In this document: piece by piece, positions 23,174-34,923 of the stretch
Position numbering within the stretch: position 1 is the stretch's first letter
Layout: each line of letters opens with the position of its first letter
Assembly: GCA_026545225.1 (NCBI GenBank)
Contig: CM048845.1
Location: forward strand, 100,312,033 to 100,376,032
DNA length: 64,000 bases
Source of the DNA: Cornus controversa
Lineage: Eukaryota > Streptophyta > Magnoliopsida > Cornales > Cornaceae
Direction: 5' to 3'
Notes under the pieces: model-generated
The model's input: the letters and a program-made list of their open reading frames with translations, nothing else
The model's database searches: none
Told to the model about the DNA's origin: nothing
Made by a program: the position numbers and the translations under genes

Positions 23174-24297
23174 TGTGAGTTACGCAGTGATTTAGTGTGA
23201 GGTGCTATTTCTTAGACTTAGAGGGAGGTGAATAAGTCTTTTTATCTAATTTTTACGATTGATTAATTTTTCACAATGATTAATAATAAAACATTCAAAT
23301 TAATTACAAAATAAATAAAGCAAGTAAGACAAGTCAGAGGCAACACTAAAAATTTTACGTAGAAAGTCCAAGAAGGGAGAAAACCACGGGATGAGAGAAA
23401 AGCTATCGGAGAAACCAATCCACTATTTCGAAGCAAAGTATAACAAACTTTGTCTCAAACTCACACTAAGTCCACTCTGACAATAATTTGATACTGAACA
23501 TCACAATCTTTTAGAAGGGTAGTTGCAAGAATACGAAAGTTCCACGAACAAACTGTCTCTTTTGTAGCGATTGTTTCTTCCTCCTTCCAAACAAATAGAA
23601 TCAATGTTGAATTAAGGAATCACCACTTATGATCTGATCAAATTGTGTAGACTAGTAATATCTTTGAAAATCTTGTTGATCAGATTGAGAAGAGTATCAC
23701 AACTTAAAACACTCCATCTGTGTGCTCTCAAAAATATTTTTAGAACAAAGCTTCTCTTATATATTTCTCCCTCATCTCCCAAACAATATGTTTTCTCTGT
23801 TTTGGATTGTTTCTCTCTAAAAAGTATCATTAAACTGAAACACAAAAAGGTATTTATAAACATAAAAAGTTCTAATATTTCATGAAAAGCAAGTTAAAAA
23901 TCGTACTAGGACTTCCCATAAGATTTCAAACTGATATAGAAACAAAAATCGGATTAAACAAATTAGTCCACACATATCAGCTAAGTGTGATTGGTTGCAC
24001 TCTATAGGTTTTGAAAACTGCATAAATCCCGAGATATGTTGGAGCGGTTGGACTTTGCAAAAAACTTATTTTTTTTTCCTAAAAATTCAATTTTCTAAGT
24101 CCCAAGACCTCCCACACTACAAACATAATGTCCGTACCCTCATACCTGCGCTAAATGATGTTTCTCATTTGATTGAAGGCATCCAAATACTTTCTATTCA
24201 GCTCCAATAACCAAGACATAAGATTGAACACCAATTACAACTCAATCAACAAATTTTGACACCGAATTTTGCTAACATACAATCATATATTTTCACG
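23174..24297 (-). mobile_element. Solo LTR, family X, block C
   Basis: 1124 bp, uninterrupted; starts TGTGAGTTACG and ends ttttcacg, followed by GAATG (24298-24302, from GTATG). This is the block copy without the Y gypsy insertion, so it gives the unoccupied Y target (caattacaactcaatc, about 24232-24247). Confidence 0.82.
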
Positions 24298-24386
24298 GAA
24301 TGCCCACATTACATTACTAGTAGAAATGTTCAAAATTTTCATTTAGAAATTTGTGCAAGGAAGATAGAAGAATAACAAAAATAAAA

Positions 24387-26298
24387 TCATCCCTTAATTT
24401 GTTCGATGAAGTTATTGAAATTCTTGAATGATGATCCACCTTCACTGATACTCTGTCTACCTAATTCCTTCATCTTCATTGCATTTGCTCTTATACTGCC
24501 ATCAGACAGCAGCATTTCCATCTGTCTCTTTATCTCATGCCTTGAGACGATCTCATTTCCCTCTGGATTCAATCCTAAACCTACCTTCCAAACATCACAA
24601 ATGTAGGTCCTATTGGGAAACTGATCTGCATAGTAAGGCCAACACAGAAAGGGCACACCCATGCTTAGACCATCTAAGGTTGAGTTCCAACCACAATGGC
24701 TCAGAAAGCAAGCAATAGAAGGGTGAGCCAATACTTTCTCCTGAGGTGACCATTTGACTATCTTTACACGATCAGCAACTCTCTCCAAGAACCCATCAGG
24801 GTATTTAAAAATAAGCCCGTCATTGAGGTCTGATCTCACAACCCACAAGATTGGTTGTGCTAGCAATTCAAGTCCTAGTGCTAGTTCTTCAAATTGTTGA
24901 GCACTGAAGATTGTTGAGCTGCCAAACGCGACATATATGACCGATTTGGCAGGGTGTGCATCGAGCCAGGTTAAACAAGTTGAGTCCTCAGGCCAAAAGT
25001 TTCCTGTGGATTGCCCAAAATCATCACTTGACAGTAATGGACCGATAGATAGGAGGTTTGGGATCAAATTGCAAGCCAAAGGCTCAAGCTCATTGAATGA
25101 GTTGCAAAGAAGCCAATTTGAAGTTTTGGCAGCCGCAATGGAGGACATCATATATGTAAATGCCATCTTTTGTATGGCTGGGTCGTTCGGGACGTTCCAT
25201 GGAAAATCAGCAGTATTCATGGCAGGCAAGTCCGGTGACAGACGTATCATCTCATTTTTCAAGGCAGTTCCTATGAAACAAAATCAAATAAGTACATAAA
25301 ATGAAGCAAGATTGAATGCTACTTCTGTTAAATTAATTTTGTGGATTGTTGGCTTTTGTACAAGTATGTTTTAGCCTCTGATTAGTTCTTGACAACTATG
25401 AGGGAAAGGAACAGAAAATGCATCTATATGCATGAGTGATTGTTTTCCTTTCCTTCCTTTTCCCTAATAATCAAAAGGTCCTAAAAACATTCGAAGAATT
25501 TATTGTGTGATCAAAAGAATACTTGAACCAATTGAATATTAAACAACTTGAAACTCAAAACTTGAACCAATTGAATATTAAACAACTTGAAACTCAAAAC
25601 AGTGCTATGTCCAGCTTTAGGCCTTTAACATGGTATCACTTGCTGTTGCTTTCAAATCTTAGGGAAAATCTTTGTTCTCTCTCTCTCTCTCACACACACA
25701 CACAGAGAGTCACATCTAGCAGTATTTTGTTCTGTAGGAAGAAAAATTGGATGGTCTAACCACAAGATTACATTAAGACTAAACTATTTGTCCTGTTAAA
25801 GTAGAGTAAGAATAGAATGGTACCATTATTATCAATTATTCCTTCCTCGATGAGCTTTGGAATATGGAGACCACAGGCAAAGACTGTCAGTGATACAGGC
25901 CAAAACAAGGCATGCTTGATTCCCATCTTTTGAGCAATTCCCAGAGCCCAATTGACTGCTACTTCAGCAATGACACAAGTGATGTGTTCATCATCATTAC
26001 TTGATGAATTGATCTTGGTAATCAGGTCCTCCAAATGACCAGGCATGACTTTCAGAATAGATTCACTCAGCTTTATCGGATCTTTTCGATCATCCCCTGA
26101 TTCAAGTCCATCAGGGATCGATACCATCTCAATCCGGTTTTGCTCTAATGAATCCGGTTGTACATCAGGTATGAACTCTGTGCTCACAAATGTAACCTGG
26201 ACACCGCGATCAGCAATCCGTTGTGAAAGCTTCATGAGGGCCCGTAGATGGCTTAGTGCAGGGTATGACACAGCTAGAACATGCGTTCGCTTGCCCAT
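24387..26298 (-). CDS. UGT83A: UDP-glycosyltransferase, UGT83A-like, copy 3 (open, altered active site)
   Basis: Exon 1 is 26298-25824 and exon 2 is 25270-24387; the phase-1 intron is 553 bp (donor G^GTACCA, acceptor CATAG^GAACTG). It has an open frame of 452 aa. The catalytic His is present (H17) but in ALSH instead of AQGH. The Asp partner of copy 1 is Glu here (E112, CVIAE). In the donor-sugar box (332-375) the conserved Glu after HCGWNST is Asp (D358); the box still ends DQ. Exon 1 lacks the segment ILAASREKGE of copy 1. The intron contains a 39-bp tandem duplication (25522-25560, 25561-25599). It could be a changed-function enzyme or an early pseudogene. Confidence 0.85.
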
Positions 26299-26332
26299 GA
26301 TTTCTGATAACACTTCTACAATCTGCTTTGAT

Positions 26333-26441
26333 ATATATATATATATATATATATATATTGACTTTAGTTTGCTTGATGAAGAGAAAATATATACGCAACT
26401 CAAGTGCTTTCAATGAGTCAAATCACCAATTTATACATATA
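26333..26441. repeat. AT microsatellite and upstream sequence of copy 3
   Basis: An AT run (26333-26357) 35 bp upstream of the start codon, then a stretch with gcttgatgaag and caagtgctttcaatgagtc shared with the upstream regions of copies 1 and 4 (one arm only of the palindrome seen in block D). Confidence 0.6.
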
Positions 26442-26517
26442 TTCAAGTCCATCAGGGATCGATACCATCTCAATCCGGTTTTGCTCCTCACCCTTCTCCC
26501 GCGATGCTGCCAAGATT
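26442..26517 (-). pseudogene. UGT exon-1 fragment lodged in upstream region of copy 3
   Basis: 76 bp identical or nearly so to exon 1 of copies 1 and 4; it reads LAASREKGEEQNRIEMV and onward to PDGLE on the minus strand. It replaces about 220 bp of the ancestral upstream block (compare 10690-10915) and includes just the segment that copy 3's own exon 1 lacks. Confidence 0.85.
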
Positions 26518-27270
26518 CTAATGGCATCTTTCTTCAATAGCACCAAAATATTATTTTCTCTATATGAAAAAAATAATAAACAGAGAATGATATTGTTTTG
26601 GTGTTTAATTATTTATTTGTTCTCTTTCACCTGTCAACTCTGTTCCGTGACACTTTCGGAATCTAGCTCAAGTGAGTGAATTTTGATTATTGAATGATCG
26701 AGGTGGACCTTTTTGAATCGAAACGATCTTATCCAATATGGCCCACCATTACTTTCATCATTTCTCTCCAATAGGATGATGATTCTATTTTTTCTTTGAA
26801 AAATGTTATTTCAGTTAAATCGCCCCCACTAAAGGTAATTTTATTAGAACAACGCTACACATTATGAAATTATTTTATGAATTTTTATTATGAATGATAT
26901 AACAATTAAATGATAAGTTAGTATTAGTGAAATTCTTCTCACACACATAATTCTAATGGTATTATCACCTGTCACACCATTCATGATAGCAATTCATGAA
27001 ATAATTTCATGAAGTTTAGCATTTTTCATTTAATGATGCTGAAAGTAAGAAGTCATCAGCCTAGATCTTGGGTTTTTTCCGCTCTATTTTGTGCTTGTAT
27101 GTATTTATGGCGCACATTTTCAAATCCATGTTGAGCAGGACAACACATGTAGAATGAGAATAAGCACCTAGCCTTAAACCTTTGTACCTTGCCTCTGTTT
27201 TTTGGTTCCCAAAACGCTTGATCAAGGAGTTTCTTGTTCATGTATGATATCTTATATTAGGCTTTATAAT
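26518..27270. promoter_or_regulatory. Conserved UGT upstream block R2, block C
   Basis: Continues from ctaatggcatctttcttcaa, shared with blocks A and D. It contains a fold-back MITE at about 26848-27020 (arms around atgaaattattttatgaa) not present in block A; block D has a different fold-back element at the same point. It probably includes the promoter of copy 3, but no element is assigned. Confidence 0.5.
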
Positions 27271-27811
27271 AAAAGAGGTTTAGCTCCCGTAAATGTAGCA
27301 AAAGTTCTTTTTACGATTGTGTCCCTGCAAGTTTTTGTGCGTATAAGTCTCTCTATCTATCTAAATTATATCCCTGCAATTTATGATTGTGTCCCTAGAC
27401 TCCCTACAGCAATAAAAGATTAATTACATTATGTGCACTCCTTCAACCACGTCTCTGTATCAGTCTCTCGAGTCCTCTCATCTCATATCAAAATATTAGC
27501 TCCTGTAAGTGTAGCAATTCTCTAAGTTCCTTTACGATTGTGCCCCTACAAGTCTCTGTTTGTGTATAAGTCTCTCTAACTATTTAAGTTATGTCCCTGC
27601 AATTTACGATTGTGTCCCTATAGCAGTAAAAGATTAGTTACCTTACGTGGTACTCCTTCAGCCACGTCTCTGTATTAGTCTCTCGAGCCTCTCATATCAT
27701 ATCAAAATATCAGCTCCCGTGACGGTAGCAATCCTCTAAGTTTTTTTCCGACGTGCCCCCTACAAGTCCCTGTCTGTGTATAAGCCTCTCTATCTATTAT
27801 GCCGCTACAAT
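27271..27811. repeat. Minisatellite array, about 215-bp period, block C
   Basis: Unit starts at 27281, 27497 and 27711 (tagctcccgt and variants), giving spacings of 216 and 214 bp. Each unit contains ttacgattgtg(t/c)ccct, gtataagtctctcta and actccttca(g/a)ccacgtct. No coding potential. It runs straight into R1 of block D. Confidence 0.82.
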
Positions 27812-28035
27812 TTGTGTTGATATAAAATTTTACAAAGATTATCTTGGTCACACAGTGTTCGGAGGTCAAAACTAGAGCTAGAAGAACTTTTTCTATTATT
27901 TGCGTCAACCCAAACTTTTACCAGGAATATTCAAAATTGGATGTTAAAATTAAAAATGAAAAAAAAATAAATGAAAAATAGGAGTATAAAGTCCAAATTT
28001 CTTCTACTAGTTTTAAGTATGTTTTGTATTAGTAT
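27812..28035. repeat. Flank repeat R1, block D
   Basis: Homologous to 138-366; its left part is missing at the junction with the minisatellite. It lacks the hAT insertion of block E and ends tattagtat before MITE-1. Confidence 0.78.
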
Positions 28036-28328
28036 GGTGTTGTTTGATAACTCATTTGAACGGTTAATTCTGAATAGATCAAGCACTTATTCGATTAAGT
28101 GCGTTTGATAACGTAATTTGAATATTCTAAAAACGGTAAGCTCCACTTAAAATGGAATAAAATTTTAAGTGACAGGGACATCACTTATTATTGAATGCTA
28201 AATGCGTTGAAAATTCAAAAAGATATCAAACTATATTTATTTTTTAATTACTACTTAAAAACTTCAGCACTTAAAATTTAGCTCTTCAAATTTTCGGTAC
28301 TTAATTTTCAGTTTTATCAAATAACACT
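28036..28328. mobile_element. MITE-1, block D copy
   Basis: 293 bp with ends GGTGTTGTTTGATAA and TTATCAAATAACACT and TAT flanks (28033-28035, 28329-28331). It is in the same position as the block A copy, hence duplicated rather than newly inserted. Confidence 0.8.
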
Positions 28329-28332
28329 TATG

Positions 28333-29492
28333 TGTGAGTTACGCAGTGCAAAAAAAGTTCAATTAATTTAGTGTGAGAATTTATTCCTTAGACTTTGAGG
28401 GAGGTGAATAAGCCTTTTTATCCAATTTTTACGATTGATTAATTTTTCACAATGATTAACAATAAAGAATCCAAGCCAATCACAAAATAAATAAAACAAG
28501 TAAAAAAAGTTAAGATTACACTAGGAATCTTATGTGAAAACTCCGAGATGGGAGAAAACCACAGGATGAGACAAAAGCCTCTAGAGAAACCAATCATCTA
28601 TATCAAAATAAAGTACAACAAACTCTATTTCAGACTCACACTTACTCTATTCTGATAAGAATTTGATACTGAACACCTCAGTCTTACTCTTACGACTCCA
28701 CGTCCAATTGCATTTGATTTCAGGATAATGTCACAATCATTTTAGAAGGGTATATGGAAGAACAAGAAAGTTCTACGAACAAACTATCCCCTTCGTAGCG
28801 ATTGTTTTTTTCTTCCTTCCAAACATATATAATCAATGTTGAATTAAGGAATCACCACTGTTGCTCTGATCAAATTGTGTTGACTGATGATATCTTTGAG
28901 AACCTCATTAATCAGATTGAGAAGAGTATCACAACTTAAAACACTCTATTTGTGTGCTCTCAAAAATATTTTCAGAACAAAGCTTCTCTTATAAATTTCT
29001 CTCTGATCCCCTAAAAATATGTTTTCTCTGTTCTAGATTGCTTCTCTCTAAAAAGTATCATTAAATTAAAGCATAAAGAGATATTTATAAACACATAGAG
29101 TCCTAATATTTTTTGAAAAACAAGTTAAAATTAGTACTAGAACTTCCCATAAGATTTCAAACTGATATGCAAACAAAAATCGAATTAAACAAATTAGTTC
29201 GCACATATCAACTAAGTGTGACCAGTTGCACTCTGCATGTTTTGAAAACTGCATAAATCTCGAGATATATTGGACCAGTTGTGACCAAGTGGGACCAACT
29301 GGACTTTGCAAAAATCATATTTTTTTATTGAAAACTCATTTTTCTAAGTCCTAAGATCTCCCATACTTCAAACATAGTGTCTTTACCCTCATACTTGTGC
29401 TAAATGATGTTTCTCATCTAATTGAAGGCATCTAGACACTTTCTCTTCAGCTTTATTGACCAAGACATAAGATTGAACACCAATTACAACTC
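28333..29492 (-). mobile_element. Solo LTR, family X, block D (split)
   Basis: The last 54 bases are at 32425-32478, followed by GTATG (32479-32483). It starts TGTGAGTTACGC. It is interrupted by the Y element at the same base as in block A. Confidence 0.8.
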
Positions 29493-29879
29493 TGATGAAA
29501 CAGAAATCCACCTCAAGTTGCTCAAACGCCAACTAATAAAAGAACAAGAGAAGGGTAATCAGAAAGACACCGGTGTGGTGCCAGCCAACTCTCCTCCAAC
29601 GCTCAAGTCAGAAATCGAAAAGGCTTGTTGAAACTAAAAAGGCACTCAGATGGTATTAATTGCGTACCTGGTATATGGACCGTCTTTATATTTATTGCAG
29701 TCAAATAGGAACATGTCCTAGTAGGAAACTGACTATTAAGTTCCTCTCTCTTCCACCTCCAGGCCCTCGATACTCAAAGTTTCTGATACCTTCTTTTCTT
29801 TCAGGGAAGTGGCATAACATTCTTGAGCAGTGGCCTGATCTTCTCTTAGCTCCCCAATAACATAGTTAGTGGAGAACCG

Positions 29880-30360
29880 AACAAGGAAATGATACGTGGA
29901 GGTCATTGCTCTCATGGCATTTAACATGGCTATTCCCAAGATGATATTATAGGTAGTTGGGCAATCTACAACGAAAAAGATCATCATCTTAGTGACTTGC
30001 TTTGTACTTGTACCAGCAGTGACAGGAAGATCAACAATACTGAGTGGAAAAAGCTTCTCTCCAAAGAACCCAACAAGTGGAGATTTAGTAGGTTTTGAGT
30101 CTTTCCCTACCAATCCTCATCTAGTCAAAAGCCCCTTCAAATAGGATGTCAGCAGAACTACCGTTGTTAATTAGTACTTGCCTAATTCTAAAATTAGCGA
30201 TAATCAGCGTGACCACAAGGGCATCATCATGTGGTTGCTGAACTCCCCTTGCATCAGCCTTCGAGAAAGTTATAACTTGATCATCTAGCCAGGGGTGCTT
30301 GGCGGGCACTTGACTTACTTCGCCCACTTCACAAAAACTTCTGATTTTCCTCACGTGTGC
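29880..30360 (-). pseudogene. Gypsy aspartic protease fragment (Y, block D)
   Basis: Two minus-strand pieces (30121-30354 and 29736-30113). The active-site region reads VLINNGSSADIL, with Asn in place of the catalytic Asp, followed after a stop by LPVTAGTSTKQVTKM and the YNIILGIAMLNA motif. Predicted inactive. Confidence 0.78.
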
Positions 30361-30559
30361 CTTACGAATGGCCTTGGATTCTCCGCCGCTTGCAAGTCCA
30401 CCCGAGATAACTCTGATTTCCCCTTATGGGGGATCTCTTCGAGTGTTATCATCTTTATCGTCCTACGATCGATTCTGCGTTATCATCTCATCTCCGACCA
30501 CAAATCTACGTAATTGGCCTCTACAAATCTAACTTTTAATCTGCATTTTCAAGTCTATG

Positions 30560-31690
30560 CACTCATCTATATCGTGCCCATGGTCACGAAGAAATCTACA
30601 ATACTTATCGCAAGACCTCTTGGAGAGTTCAGTTCTTAGTTTTAGGGGCTATGTCACTACTGGGCCATCTTGGATGTGGAAGAGGATTTGGCTTATTGAC
30701 ATGTTTAAAGGGGTAAAGTTGAATCATTTATCATAACGCGATGATTTATCACTCTGCTCTGGTGACGTCCTGCTATACTTAAGGTCTATCTCCTCTTTGT
30801 TGGGTTATCCTCCCCTTTTCCTGTTCGCCTGTTTGTCACCATCTTCTTTTTCACTATGCGTATCAAGGGCATCCTTCACATTCATGTACTTTTGGGCTTT
30901 CATAAATAGCTTAGACATGCTTTCTAAAGTATGTTTGGAAATTGAGTATAAGAATTTTGAGGGCATCAGCCCCCATAAATGCAGTGACTGCTACCTTGTC
31001 GTCCAAAGCATTGACTTGCAATATCTCCCTATTAAAACGGTTGATGTAGTCTCGTAGTGATTTTCCCTTAGTATGTCTCACATTCAGGAGGTAGGTGGCA
31101 GGCTTTGTATGTATTTAGGCAGCGATGAAGTTGCTAACAAACAAACGACTCAACTCTTTGAATGAATGTATAGACGAATGCTTCAAAATGTTAAAGCATG
31201 ACCAGACAGAACCTTTTAATGTAATGGGAAAGGCTCTGCGCATGATTGCATCTATTACTCCTTGGAGGTACATAAGAGCCTTGTAGGTCTCTAGATGATC
31301 TAACGGGTCTTGGTCCCTCAAAGTTTTCAATGGTGGGTATCTTGAACATGTTGGGCAAAGGATAGTTCATTACCTTAATGGAAAAAGTGAGGTTGGTTTG
31401 CTGGACCAGGTCCTCCACTGTAGCGGGGTCTTTCCCCTTAATGGCATGGGCCATGCTCTCCACATTTACTCTAAGGTCTTGCATCTCGGTGTCATAATAG
31501 GCAGTTTCCCCTGGATGTCTTGAATCTCCGTGAATTAGAGCCCTAAACCCTGAATCCCCCTGGGCACGAGCTTTCTTAAGAAGGACTAGGTGAATGGGAT
31601 TTGTCCTTTCTCGATCACTTCTAACTCAGTTATGGGTTGTGTCGTCCGTCGGAACTCCACTGTTTTGTCCAGTCTCATCCTCTTCCAGAT
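30560..31690 (-). pseudogene. Gypsy gag fragment (Y, block D)
   Basis: The gag core lies at 31115-31484 with MNYPLPNMFK, DPLDHLETYKAL and FKELSRLFVSNF, broken by a frameshift near 31315-31330. N-terminal sequence with MQDLRVNVESMAHAIKGK is at 31400-31484. The charged C-terminal part (30660-30990) is also broken. Same product as in block A. Confidence 0.8.
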
Positions 31691-32061
31691 CAGCGATGGC
31701 ACCGGTGGTACAAGAGGGAGGCACTACGGGATTGCCACATTTTGCTGGAGTACCTGAGCTAGACTTTCATTCAAGTTCTAAACCTAGTATTCTAATGCTG
31801 CGACACGCTCCTAGTCATTTGGAACTCCGGGGCGTGCCCTAGGTCTCTTGCCTTCAAAAAATTGTGACCGGGAAGGTCCAGGGCAGCATGCAGATCTTGT
31901 CCAGTCGGAAATTCCTGCCCAACTGGAGGATTGTGGCCGATAGGAGGTCCTGCCCAGCTTTAGTCTCTAGTCCAAATCATAGGTGCATCATGTTTCTTAT
32001 ATCCTTTGGGTAAAACAGTTAATTAGGTTCGTGACAGTATTTTCCCACAGACGACGCCAAC

Positions 32062-32419
32062 TAATGAATCAGATACCCCGAGCTGGTCAAACGCGTGCCT
32101 ATAAAAGGATAAGAGAAGGGTAATCGGAAAGACACCGGCGTGCTGCCGGCTGACTCTCCTCTGACGCTCAAGTCAGAGACCGAAAAAGCTTGTTGAAGCT
32201 AGAAAGGCAATCAGAGGGTATTAATTGTGTATCTGGTATGTGGATCATTTTTGTATTTATAGCGGTCAAATTAAAACGTGTCCTAGTAAGAGATTGGATG
32301 TTTAGTTCCCCAGACTCTAGATATAGAAAAGTCCTGATCAAAGTATACTTTTTATTCATGTCACCTTAGTCTCAACTTTCATGTTATATGGGTCACAATT
32401 GGAGTCAAATACTCTATCA
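32062..32419 (-). repeat. 5' LTR of Y element, block D
   Basis: 358 bp, complement starting TGATAGAGTATTTGACTCC. Contains a TATA-like region at about 32255-32265. Pairs with the truncated 3' LTR at 29493-29750. Confidence 0.8.
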
Positions 32420-32618
32420 AATTCGATTAACAAGTTTTGACACCAAAATTTGCTAACATACAATTATATATTTTCAAGGTATGCCCGCATGACATTACAA
32501 GTAGAAATGTTCATAATTTTCATTTAGCTAATTGTCCAAAGAAGATACAAGAATAACAAAAATAAAATCATACCATAATTTGTTTGATGAAGTTATTGAG
32601 ATTCTCGAATGATCCACC

Positions 32619-34451
32619 TTAACTCATACTCTGTCTACCCAATTCCATCATCTGCACTGCATTTTCTCTTATACTGCCATCAGACAGCAACATTTCCATC
32701 TGTCTCTTTATCTCATGCCTTGAGATGATCTCATTTCCCTCTGGTTTCAATCCTAAACCCACCTTCCAAACATCACAAATGTAGTTCCTATTGCGAAATT
32801 GATCTGCATAGTAAGGCCAACACAGAAAGGGCACAGTCGTGCTTAGACCCTCTATGGTTGAGTTCCAACCACAATGGGTCAGAAAGCAAGCAATAGAAGG
32901 GTGAGCCAATACTTTCTCCTGAGGTGCCCATTTGACTATCTTTACATGATCAGCAACTCTCTCCAAGAACCCATCAGGGTATTTATAAATAAGCCCATCA
33001 GTGAGGTCTGATCTCACAACCCACAAGATTGGTTGTGCTAGCAATTCAAGTCCTAGTGCTAGTTCTTCAAATTGTTGAGCACTGAAGATTGTTGAGCTGC
33101 CAAACGAGACAAATATGACCGATTTGGCAGGCTGTGCATCGAGCCAGGTTAAACAAGTTGAGTCCTCAGGCCAAAAGTTTCCTGTGGATTGCCCAAGATC
33201 ATCACTTAACAGTAATGGACCGATAGATAGGAGGTTTGGGATCAAATTGCAAGCCAAAGGCTCAAGCTCATTGAATGAGTTGCAAAGAAGCCAATTTGAA
33301 GTTTTGGCAGCTTCAATGGCGGACTTCGTTAATGCAAATGTCACCTTTTGTGTGGCTGGGTCGTCCGGGCAATTCCATGTAAAATCAGCAGTATTCATGG
33401 CAGGCAAGTCCGGTGACAGACGGATCATCTCATTTTTCAAGGCAGTTCCTATGTAAAAAACAAATCAAATAAGTACATAAATTGAAGCAAGAATAAATGC
33501 AACTTTTGTTAAATTAATTTTGTGGATTGTTGGCCTTTGTACAAGTATGTTTTAGCCTCTGATTGGTTCTTGACAACTACTATGGGGAAAGGAACATAAA
33601 ATGCATCTATATGGGTGCATGATTGTTTTCCTTTCCTTTCCTTCCTTTTCCCTGATAATCAAAAGATCCTTAAAACATTCAGAGAATTTACTGTGTGATC
33701 AAAAGAATACTTGAACCAATTGAATATTAAACAACTTGAAACTCAAAACAGTGATATGTCCAGCTTTAGGCCTTTAACACGGTATCACTTGCTGTTGCTT
33801 TCAAATCTTAGGGAAAATGTTTGTTCTCTCTCTCACACACACACAGAGTCACATCTATCAGTATTTTGTTCTGTAAGAAGAAAAATTGGATGGTCAAACC
33901 ACAAGATTACATTAAGACTAAACTATATTTGTCCTGTTAAAGAAGAGTGAGAATAGAATGTACCATCATTATCAATTACTGCAGCCTCAATCAGCTTTGG
34001 AATGTGGAGACCACAGGCAAAGGCTGTCACTGATAAAGGCCAAAGCATGGCATGCTTGATTCCCATCTTTTGAGCGATTCCTAGAGCCCATGAGACTGCT
34101 GGATCACCAATGACACAAGTGATGTGTTTATCATCACTTGATGAATTGATCTTGTTAATCAGGTCCTCCAAATAACCAGGCATGACTTTCAGAATAGATT
34201 CACTCAGCTTTGTCAAATCTTTTCGATCATCCCCTGGTTCAAGTCCACCAGGGGATCGATACCATCTCAATCCGGTTTTGCTCTTCACCCTTCTCCCGCG
34301 ATGCTGCCAAGATTACATCTTGTATGAACTCTGTGTTAACAAATGTAACCTTGACACCGCAATCAGCAATCCGTTGTGAAAGCTTCATGAGGGCCCGTAC
34401 ATGGCCTTGTGCAGGGGCTGACACAGCTAGCACATGCGCTCGCTTGCCCAT
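32619..34451 (-). pseudogene. UGT83A-like copy 4, frameshifted and truncated
   Basis: Exon 1 is 34451-33964, exon 2 is 33448-32619, intron 515 bp with intact GT/AG sites. A single-base insertion in exon 1 (gggg instead of ggg at about 34251-34254) shifts the frame after VSIP and meets a stop a few codons later. Exon 2 is open, but a Glu codon present in copies 1, 3 and 5 is TAA (32619-32621), removing the last 17 or so residues. The donor-sugar box retains HCGWNSTIEG but reads STTVP instead of SMGVP. It aligns most closely with copy 1, sharing its X/Y insertions. Confidence 0.92.
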
Positions 34452-34480
34452 GATTTCTGTAACACTTCTACAATCTGCTT

Positions 34481-34481
<1 letters not shown>

Positions 34482-34536
<55 letters not shown>
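34482..34536. repeat. AT microsatellite upstream of UGT copy 4
   Basis: About 27 AT units starting 31 bp upstream of the former start codon. It is the point where a 3.3 kb insertion separates copy 4 from its R2 block; the matching AT run is at 37800-37843. Confidence 0.9.
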
Positions 34537-34538
<2 letters not shown>

Positions 34539-34667
34539 TACACTCGTCATTGTATGATAAAGTGATTTTAGACTGTAAATAGTAAAACATATTTTGGACC
34601 ACATAATTGATTTTTTTAACCACTTTTGACCGATAGATTGAATTTTTCGTCCTTATTATACCAAGTT

Positions 34668-34700
<33 letters not shown>

Positions 34701-34914
34701 GCATTGTCCGTGCCTACAACATTATAAAACAAAAAATTATTGAAGAGTAATAAAAATAGCTGGGCATATTTTGGTAGTATAAATATATTATTATACATAT
34801 TTTTTTCCTCTCTTTTCTCGCTATGCTTGCCAGTCCACACTAACCTCACTCATGCTTGCCAGCCATATTTTTTTTCCTCTCTTTTTTTGCTCATGCTTGT
34901 CAGTCCACAACCGA
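34537..34914 (-). mobile_element. Repeat family Q with Helitron-like end
   Basis: Sequence with aaccacttttgaccgatagattga, shared with 50060-50200 and in part with 37640-37760. An actagc motif at 34697-34702, in reverse orientation, resembles the possible Helitron end at 10561-10588 (shared ggcacggacaat). No coding sequence. Confidence 0.45.
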
Positions 34915-34923
34915 TATATTATA

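Larger units (their letters stand above)
29493..32419 (-). mobile_element. Non-autonomous Ty3/gypsy element, family Y, block D
   Basis: 2927 bp with flanks AACTC (29488-29492) and AATTC (32420-32424), one base from a perfect duplication. The structure equals block A without the V solo LTR: shortened 3' LTR (29493 to about 29750), protease, gag, leader, primer-binding-like site (32040-32061) and 5' LTR (32062-32419). Pol is absent. Confidence 0.87.

Noticed and set aside
27281-27811. Tandem array considered as a CRISPR
   Set aside because: Units are about 215 bp with no short repeat/spacer alternation, in a plant nuclear context.
34239-34604. Frame running from exon 1 of copy 4 into Tyr-Ile repeats
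   Set aside because: Produced by the AT microsatellite; only the part from MGKRAH is real exon.
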